From: CAZRZN01 sp964604565
Lineage (GTDB): Bacteria > Pseudomonadota > Alphaproteobacteria > Rhodobacterales > Rhodobacteraceae
NCBI GenBank assembly: GCA_964604565.1
Contig: CAZRZN010000161.1
Location: forward strand, 1 to 9,557
Length of the DNA: 9,557 nt
Direction of reading: 5' to 3'
This document shows positions 5,836-9,557 of the stretch, in pieces. Numbering within the stretch: position 1 is the stretch's first letter; each line of letters starts with the position of its first letter. The translations under genes and the position numbers were made by a program. Below the pieces are notes generated by a model. That model did not search any database, was not told the DNA's origin, and saw only the letters and a list, made by a program, of their open reading frames with translations.

Positions 5836-6843
5836 TCAGGGGCGCGTCGCGACAAAGGCACCGGTCTCGCGGATTTCCTGAAGGATGTATTCGCCCGACT
5901 CCGGGTCGATGCCCACGGGGCCGTCGCCTTCGACCACGACGATGCCGGTGACTTCCTCGCCGTTGGGTCCGGCAAATAGGCCGCCCCAGTTGCCGGTCTG
6001 TTGCTCTTCGCCCTCCAGCACGGTGCTGGCATCGGATGACGTGATCGTCCAATTGTCGAAATTGATCTCTGCCGTCTTCATCGTGATGTAATCGGCGTTT
6101 GTCAGCTCAGGGATGGCAACGCCGTTGGCGTCGAAAAAGCTGCGGTTGACGATCAGCCCTTCGACCGCGCCGGAGACGTCGAAATCCTGAATGTCCACCT
6201 CGATGATCGAGGTGCCCGCGACATATTCCATCCGCGTGCCGGTGGTTTCGTCGACAACCGTGCGCACCGCCGCGTATTCCCCGGTGAAGACATAGGAATC
6301 ATTGGTTTCCGGCAACGCCCCGCTCCCCTCGAGCCGCTGCGCCGCCGCGCCGCCGAAACCAAAGCCGATGTAACGGTCAGAGCCGACCGCCCCGACCTGG
6401 CTGTAGCCGCTGGGGGACCGGCGGAAGACCGCGAAATATTGGGAATTGGCGCGCGGTCCCGAGGCGTTGCGATACCCGTCGAACCCGGTGGCCGCCAGCG
6501 CCGCGCTCACCGTGGCGTCACGGGTGTAGACGTTCTCTCCCGCCACCTGAACGTTGCTGTCAAAGGGCAGGTTGTTGAACACGACCTCCCCGGTGGCGGG
6601 ATCAAAGCTCATGGCGTTGACCGTCAACTGGTCGTCCGTCCCGTCCAGTTCGCTGGCATAAAGGTTGTCCGGGTCGGGGTCCGCGTCCGGATCGCTCCCG
6701 TCGTCGGCGGGCTCCGGTTCGTCAATCAACGGTTGTGCGCCGATCCCGATCCCGGCGTCGTCGTCGTCGCCGCTGCTCAAGGTGTTGCCGTCACACGCGG
6801 ACAGCACGCCCGTCAACGCGAGCGCTGCAAAAATGCGATACAT
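5836..6843 (-). CDS. Surface-type lipoprotein, probable Slam substrate (TbpB-like barrel fold suspected)
   Basis: The protein has 335 residues. It starts with a lipoprotein signal peptide (MYRIFAALALTGVLSAC), with lipobox LSAC and lipidated Cys17. An acidic, probably disordered tether follows (18-60), with DDDD and a DPDADPDPD run, which could hold the folded part away from the membrane. Residues about 61-335 are rich in beta-forming and glycine/aromatic patterns. A late segment, WGGLFAGPNGEEVTGIVVVEG (286-306), resembles the barrel signature of transferrin-binding-protein-B-like lipoproteins, the domain recognised by Slam. No cysteine other than Cys17 is present. The gene leads the minus-strand cluster, with GAGG 7 nt before its ATG. 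Ligand unknown; haem, metal or protein binding are all open. Asp18 at position +2 is unusual (see findings). Confidence 0.75.
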   Translation of the reverse strand: MYRIFAALALTGVLSACDGNTLSSGDDDDAGIGIGAQPLIDEPEPADDGSDPDADPDPDNLYASELDGTDDQLTVNAMSFDPATGEVVFNNLPFDSNVQVAGENVYTRDATVSAALAATGFDGYRNASGPRANSQYFAVFRRSPSGYSQVGAVGSDRYIGFGFGGAAAQRLEGSGALPETNDSYVFTGEYAAVRTVVDETTGTRMEYVAGTSIIEVDIQDFDVSGAVEGLIVNRSFFDANGVAIPELTNADYITMKTAEINFDNWTITSSDASTVLEGEEQQTGNWGGLFAGPNGEEVTGIVVVEGDGPVGIDPESGEYILQEIRETGAFVATRP

Positions 6844-6880
6844 TGGACTGCCTCAGGTCTTGCCTATTATTTTGTCGCCA

Positions 6881-6892
6881 GCCTGCGCAGGC
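6881..6892. promoter_or_regulatory. 12-bp perfect palindrome upstream of the lipoprotein operon
   Basis: GCCTGCGCAGGC is a perfect inverted repeat centred about 43 bp before the lipoprotein ATG. It lies just upstream of an AT-rich -10-like element (AATAAT, minus strand 6871-6866), that is, over the expected -35 region. This is where a repressor or activator would act. The regulator is unknown. It is not a recognisable Fur or Irr box. In GC-rich DNA, palindromes of this size also arise by chance. Confidence 0.3.
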
Positions 6893-6994
6893 CTGTGGAC
6901 AAAGTCAATCACAGCGGGAAAAACCGCCCTGCCCGCTTGCGAATGTGCGGCAAATTCGCCCCACCTGACGCCGCAAGCACAAGACAGCCCCGCG

Positions 6995-7022
6995 TTGCGC
7001 CGCGACCGGAATCGCCTATGTT
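6995..7022 (+). promoter_or_regulatory. Candidate promoter giving thyA a long leader
   Basis: TTGCGC (6995-7000), a 16-nt spacer and TATGTT (7017-7022) resemble the TTG-dominated promoters of Rhodobacterales. Transcription would start near 7029 and leave about 220 nt before thyA. A second, closer -10-like hexamer CATAAT (7214-7219) has no good -35 partner. Either could be the true one. Confidence 0.28.
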
Positions 7023-7237
7023 GCGGCGATATGGCATTGCGCCACCGATCCTTGGGGACCGATCAACATGCAGCAATATCAGGGCGTCCCGCGCAACTTG
7101 ACGGATCGCGGCAGATGTGCCGGACAAGAAGACGCTGCCCTCCAGCCGCAACCTCCGGCAGGTCAAGATCATGGCCCGAACCGCTGGATGCCGTCTGCCG
7201 CTTTCTTTAGGGTCATAATCACCTTCCTCACCGATGC

Positions 7238-7241
7238 GAGG
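7238..7241 (+). promoter_or_regulatory. Ribosome binding site that decides the thyA start
   Basis: GAGG lies 7 nt before the ATG at 7249. The in-frame ATG at 7234 has no such site, so the five extra residues are rejected. Confidence 0.6.
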
Positions 7242-7248
7242 CCCTCGT

Positions 7249-8145
7249 ATGCGCCATCCTGAATATCAATACCTCGACCTGCTGGCTCAAGTGCTTGAAA
7301 ACGGCGATCAGCGCATGGACCGGACCGGTGTCGGCACTCGGTCCATCTTCGGGGCGATGGTGCGATTTGACCTGTCCAAGGGCGCCGTGCCGATCCTGAC
7401 GACCAAGCGCGTCTACTGGAAAACCGCCGTAAAGGAAATGCTGTGGTTCCTGACAGGGGGGACCAACATCCAGCCGCTCCTGCGTGAAAACGTCCGCATC
7501 TGGACCGATTGGCCGCTGGCCACCTATCGCCGCGAGACGGGGGAAAACATCACGCAGACCGCCTTTGAACAGCGCGTTGTCGAGGACGATGCCTTTGCGG
7601 CGCGCTGGGGCGAACTCGGCCCCGTCTATGGCAAGCAATGGCGCCGGTGGCTCGGGTCCGATGGACAGGAGCATGACCAGATCGCCGATCTGGTCCGGAC
7701 CCTCAAGGAGAACCCCTCCAGCCGCCGCATGCTCTTTCACGGCTGGAATGTCGCGGAACTCGACACCATGGCCCTGCCGCCCTGTCACATGGTCTACCAA
7801 TACCATGTCACCTCGGACGGGCGTCTGAATTGCCTTTTGTTCCAAAGGTCTGTGGATCTGCTTCTCGGGGCGGCCTTCAACTATGTCGGGGCCACTGCGC
7901 TGCAATTGATGCTGGCACAGCAGGCCGGACTGCGCCCGGGGGAATTGGTGTGGGTCGGCGGGGATGTCCACCTCTACCTCAATCACCTCGATCAGGCGAA
8001 AGAGCAGATCTCGCGAGAGCCGCGCCCGTTCCCCAGCATGCGGCTCACGCGCCACGCCGACAGCATTGACGACTACCGGATCGACGATTTCGAGGTTGAG
8101 GGATACGCGCCCCACGCGGCGATCCGGGCGGACGTGGCGGTGTAG
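7249..8145 (+). CDS. thyA: Thymidylate synthase ThyA
   Basis: ThyA methylates dUMP to dTMP with 5,10-methylenetetrahydrofolate and releases dihydrofolate; it acts as a cytoplasmic homodimer. The product has 298 residues. The phosphate-binding loop DRTGVGTRS (24-32), WxELxWFLxG-type segment VKEMLWFLTGGTNIQ, the catalytic Cys179 in ALPPCHMVYQYHV, QRSVD (199-203), N211, VWVGGDVHLYLNH (234-246) and the C-terminal FEVEGYAPHAAIRADVAV are present. It is longer than the 264-residue E. coli enzyme because of an insertion around 92-118, as in other long ThyA forms. Two spots differ from the usual consensus: GAAFN in place of G-x-PFN, and Val240 in place of Thr in GGDTH. The catalytic set is otherwise intact. 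folA lies downstream on the same strand but 779 bp away, separated by an ABC-F remnant. Confidence 0.96.
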   Translation: MRHPEYQYLDLLAQVLENGDQRMDRTGVGTRSIFGAMVRFDLSKGAVPILTTKRVYWKTAVKEMLWFLTGGTNIQPLLRENVRIWTDWPLATYRRETGENITQTAFEQRVVEDDAFAARWGELGPVYGKQWRRWLGSDGQEHDQIADLVRTLKENPSSRRMLFHGWNVAELDTMALPPCHMVYQYHVTSDGRLNCLLFQRSVDLLLGAAFNYVGATALQLMLAQQAGLRPGELVWVGGDVHLYLNHLDQAKEQISREPRPFPSMRLTRHADSIDDYRIDDFEVEGYAPHAAIRADVAV

Positions 8146-8247
8146 CGGTCGGCATGACGGTCAGGCGGTGCCCGGGTCCGGCGGCCGCGCAGATCACCTT
8201 GCCACGCTCCTCACAAAAGGCCCAAAGCTTCCGCCCGACCAACAGAC

Positions 8248-8496
8248 TCACCGCGCCGTGCGGGGCAGCGTGATCCGGGTCCCGAGGCCGATCCGGTCAA
8301 GGAACCCGGCGTCGTGGCTGACCACCAGCAGCGCCCCGTCATAGGCACATGGGGCAGTCTCAAGCGCCTCGATGCTGTCGATGTCCAGATGGTTGGTCGG
8401 TTCATCGAGGATCAGCACCTCCGGCGCAGGATCGGCCGCAAAGACGCAGGCCAGCGCGGCCCGCAGCCCTTCGCCCCCGCTCAGGCTGTCGGCCCG
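8248..8496 (-). pseudogene. C-terminal remnant of an ABC-F family ATPase
   Basis: About 82 residues match the end of the second nucleotide-binding domain of an ABC-F protein (ribosome-associated or translation-related ATPases, normally about 500-600 residues with two such domains). Visible are the signature SLSGGEGLRAAL, the Walker B stretch VLILDEPTNHLD and the switch histidine in LLVVSHDAGFL, then a short tail ending at the TGA 8250-8248. The frame stays open upstream to 8640, but that part does not resemble an ABC domain and no Walker A (GxxGxGKS/T) appears in any minus-strand frame up to folA. The first domain, linker and half of the second domain are gone. The remaining codons look intact and high-GC, so the truncation is probably recent. 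It cannot bind ATP normally. It lies opposite to thyA and folA. Confidence 0.75.
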
Positions 8497-8924
8497 CGGC
8501 TCCGCGGACGTGGACCGCGCCGTGATCCAGTGCACGGCGCGCAGGCCCCCGCGCCACGGCAACGCAAACGGACAATTTCGGACTCGACGGCGACGGTCTG
8601 GCGCGCCAAACCTGTGTCTGGTCGAACCTTCTGCCAACACGGGTCAACGGCCCGACCGCAAGGGGGGATGGCACAACCGACAGGGCCGATCCGGCCGCGC
8701 CATGCCGGGGCCTCCCCGCAACCGGGCTGTCGATCATCCTGCACGGGAACAGGAGGGCCCCACCGGATCGGGCCCCTCAAGACGAAAAGGACACGCTGAA
8801 TGGACTTTGCCACCGCCGCCACAGCAGGGGTTCGCCGGGGGGCACCGGCCCGCACGCGCGACATGCAGCGGACCGGACAGCCCGGCGCCCGCCCCCTGCC
8901 CGCGACAAAGGCGCCGGGGCGCGC
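8497..8924. other. Gene-poor stretch between the ABC-F remnant and folA
   Basis: No recognisable gene is present in these 428 bp. Open frames on both strands are rich in Arg, Pro and Gly and look non-coding. An imperfect hairpin spans 8753-8778: 9-bp arms GAGGGCCCC and GGGCCCCTC, one mismatch, 8-nt loop. It is followed not by a T run but by a purine stretch with AAAAGG at 8785-8790. The only coding candidate is the small ORF 8800-8928. The stretch is likely debris from the event that removed most of the ABC-F gene. Confidence 0.5.
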
Positions 8925-8928
8925 ATGA
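8800..8928 (+). CDS. Doubtful small ORF coupled to folA
   Basis: This frame encodes 42 residues (MDFATAATAGVRRGAPARTR...). It starts 9 nt after AAAAGG and its TGA overlaps the folA ATG as ATGA (8925-8928), the arrangement of translational coupling. The product is basic, rich in Ala, Arg, Gly and Pro, with no domain, signal or membrane segment I can name. folA itself has no strong Shine-Dalgarno (GGGGC near 8916-8920), so a coupled leader ORF would make sense. In DNA this GC-rich, open frames of this size are common by chance. I list it as a possibility only. Confidence 0.22.
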   Translation: MDFATAATAGVRRGAPARTRDMQRTGQPGARPLPATKAPGRA

Positions 8929-9410
8929 TCACGCTCATCGCCGCGCACGACCGCAACCGCGCCATCGGCAAGGACGGCCAGATCCCGTGGCACATCCCCG
9001 AGGATCTCGCCATGTTCAAGCGTGAGACACTGGGCGGCGCGCTCATCATGGGCCGCCGGACATGGGAAAGCCTGCCGGTCAAACCGCTGCCCAAGCGCCT
9101 CAACATCGTCGTCACCCGCGAGGATGAACTGCACGAGCTGACCCCCCGCACGGTGCAAGAGGCCATCGGAATCGCGCAGGAGGCCGGCTATTTCCGCATC
9201 TACGGCATCGGCGGCCAAAGGATCTACGAAGAGATGCTGCCCCTCGCCCACCGCCTGCTGATCACCGAAGTCGATACGGAGGTCGCGGACGCGGACGCAT
9301 TTTTCCCGGAAATTGGGGAGGGGTGGCGGGAGGTTGGCTTCATTGAGTTAGCTAGCGAGGGCAGGCGATGTGTATCTAAGGAATTTTGCGCCGTAAAACC
9401 TAATATTTGA
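8925..9410 (+). CDS. folA: Dihydrofolate reductase FolA with a foreign-looking C-terminal end
   Basis: FolA reduces dihydrofolate to tetrahydrofolate with NADPH in the cytoplasm, recycling the product of ThyA. The protein has 161 residues, the normal length (E. coli 159). It shows MITLIAAHDRNRAIGKDGQIPW, the catalytic acid Asp27 in IPEDLAMFKRET, MGRRTWESLP (42-51), NIVVTR, the NADPH-binding YGIGGQRIYEEMLP (93-106), and the strand LLITEVDTEVADADAFFPEI. From about residue 138 the codons change abruptly from GC-rich to AT-rich (TTA, AGG, CGA, GTA, AAT, ATT appear). The last ~24 residues (GFIELASEGRRCVSKEFCAVKPNI) still provide a plausible final beta-strand. The enzyme is therefore likely active, but its end was probably supplied by incoming DNA. 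The downstream ATPase gene starts 11 bp after the stop. Confidence 0.95.
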   Translation: MITLIAAHDRNRAIGKDGQIPWHIPEDLAMFKRETLGGALIMGRRTWESLPVKPLPKRLNIVVTREDELHELTPRTVQEAIGIAQEAGYFRIYGIGGQRIYEEMLPLAHRLLITEVDTEVADADAFFPEIGEGWREVGFIELASEGRRCVSKEFCAVKPNI

Positions 9411-9416
9411 AAGGGA
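9411..9416 (+). promoter_or_regulatory. Ribosome binding site of the ATPase gene
   Basis: AAGGGA starts immediately after the folA TGA (9408-9410) and ends 5 nt before the ATG at 9422. The spacing is ideal. With no room for a promoter between the two genes, the ATPase gene is probably read from the folA transcript or from a promoter inside folA. Confidence 0.6.
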
Positions 9417-9421
9417 CAGAA

Positions 9422-9557
9422 ATGTATGAAAAATGGGGATTTTCTAACAACCCTTTTGAGACGAAGGCATTACCTCCAAGCGAACTTGGGGTACAACTGA
9501 TGGTTGGTCGAGAAAAAGAAATAGAGATAATTTCCCGCCGAGTGAAAAATGGAGGAA
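9422..9557 (+). CDS. Putative AAA-type ATPase, N-terminal fragment (runs off the right edge)
   Basis: 45 residues are visible, beginning MYEKWGFSNNPFETKALPPS and ending in REKEIEIISRRVKNGG. The layout W-G-F-x-x-NPF, then a short linker, then VGREKEIEIISRRV is the lead-in typical of AAA+/STAND-like ATPases (for example Orc1/Cdc6-type and ExeA-type modules). In those, NPF precedes the first helix and VGRExE the helix before Walker A. Walker A would be expected soon after the window ends, so ATP binding is not shown. The gene is A-rich and unlike its GC-rich neighbours, 11 bp downstream of folA, and is the first gene of the suspected island. Such ATPases in islands often belong to defence or mobile-element modules; the specific role is unknown. 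Confidence 0.6.
   Translation, partial: MYEKWGFSNNPFETKALPPSELGVQLMVGREKEIEIISRRVKNGG

Larger units (their letters stand above)
6844..7248. other. Divergent intergenic region between the lipoprotein gene and thyA
   Basis: These 405 bp hold no convincing gene. Near the left end is a perfect 12-bp palindrome at 6881-6892 and an AT-rich element ATTATTTT (6866-6873) that could be the -10 of the minus-strand cluster. On the right a TTGCGC/TATGTT pair (6995-7022) and CATAAT (7214-7219) are candidate thyA promoter elements. A 7-bp direct repeat ACCGATC occurs at 7044-7050 and 7058-7064. A minus-strand open frame (6909-7172) starts like a protein but resembles no known family and has no clear ribosome site. 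Confidence 0.45.
9338..9557. other. Left edge of a low-GC accessory region (genomic island candidate)
   Basis: GC is 42% over 9341-9557 against 62% over 9121-9240, both counted by hand. The change is sharp and falls inside folA, at about codon 138-141. The ATPase gene that follows uses A-rich codons (AAA, GAA, ATA, AAT) unlike every other gene here. No tRNA, integrase or direct repeat is visible at the edge, so the mode of entry is unknown. The right edge lies outside the window. Confidence 0.7.

Noticed and set aside
4645..5979. 444-codon plus-strand open frame
   Set aside because: It lies opposite the Slam-like gene and the lipoprotein end. The product is Gln/Arg-rich low-complexity, typical of antisense translation of GC-rich DNA.
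6909..7172. Minus-strand 87-codon frame upstream of thyA
   Set aside because: No ribosome site or family resemblance; it is more likely an open frame by chance in an intergenic region.
8481..9251. 256-codon minus-strand open frame across folA
   Set aside because: It is antisense to folA over much of its length, shows no domain, and has no ribosome site; its length reflects high GC.
9330..9421. tRNA or att-type repeat at the island edge
   Set aside because: No cloverleaf and no repeat of the folA end is visible in the window; an attachment site can only be tested with the far end of the island.
1..9557. CRISPR array, rRNA, tRNA or insertion sequence
   Set aside because: No regularly spaced repeats, no rRNA or tRNA signatures, and no transposase or terminal inverted repeats were seen on either strand.

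Overview
The window looks like a chromosomal segment of a high-GC alphaproteobacterium, most likely Rhodobacterales (Roseobacter/Rhodobacter group). This rests on the family types and gene order: a class Ib aspartate aminotransferase, a short XRE regulator next to an SdhE homologue, an LdtR-like MarR protein, tandem DUF1194 proteins beside a glyoxalase I, and thyA with folA. It also rests on the GC-rich codon use. The taxonomic call is an inference from memory of these families; no search was run.

Layout. (1) 1-865, minus: the N-terminal 288 residues of aspartate aminotransferase, running off the left edge. (2) 953-1621, plus: a divergent two-gene unit, an XRE regulator and the succinate dehydrogenase assembly factor SdhE, 3 bp apart. 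(3) 1801-2298, plus: a MarR/LdtR-like regulator. A perfect 14-bp palindrome lies about 100 bp before its start. (4) 2616-6843, minus: five tightly packed genes, read right to left. They are a surface-type lipoprotein, a Slam-like (DUF560) outer-membrane barrel protein with N-terminal helical repeats, glyoxalase I, and two tandem DUF1194 (von Willebrand A-like) exported proteins. Gaps are 3, 33, 2 and -4 bp, so one transcript is plausible. (5) 7249-8145, plus: thymidylate synthase thyA. (6) 8146-8924: a stretch holding only the C-terminal remnant of an ABC-F ATPase on the minus strand and a doubtful small ORF. (7) 8925-9410, plus: dihydrofolate reductase folA. (8) From about 9338 the base composition drops sharply inside folA, from 62% GC over 9121-9240 to 42% over 9341-9557 (hand counts). 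An AAA-type ATPase gene starts at 9422 and runs off the right edge.

How the genes work together. ThyA and FolA form the usual dTMP/tetrahydrofolate pair: ThyA produces dihydrofolate and FolA reduces it. The lipoprotein and Slam-like gene look like a substrate and translocon pair for moving a lipoprotein to the cell surface (type XI secretion). SdhE flavinylates succinate dehydrogenase, and its upstream XRE partner may regulate the unit.

The most interesting signals are two. The first is the sharp edge of a low-GC accessory island that replaces the last ~24 codons of folA and begins with an ATPase gene spaced 11 bp from the folA stop. The second is the Slam/lipoprotein pair. If an undescribed system is present, it most likely starts at 9422 and lies mainly beyond the window, so its nature cannot be judged from here.
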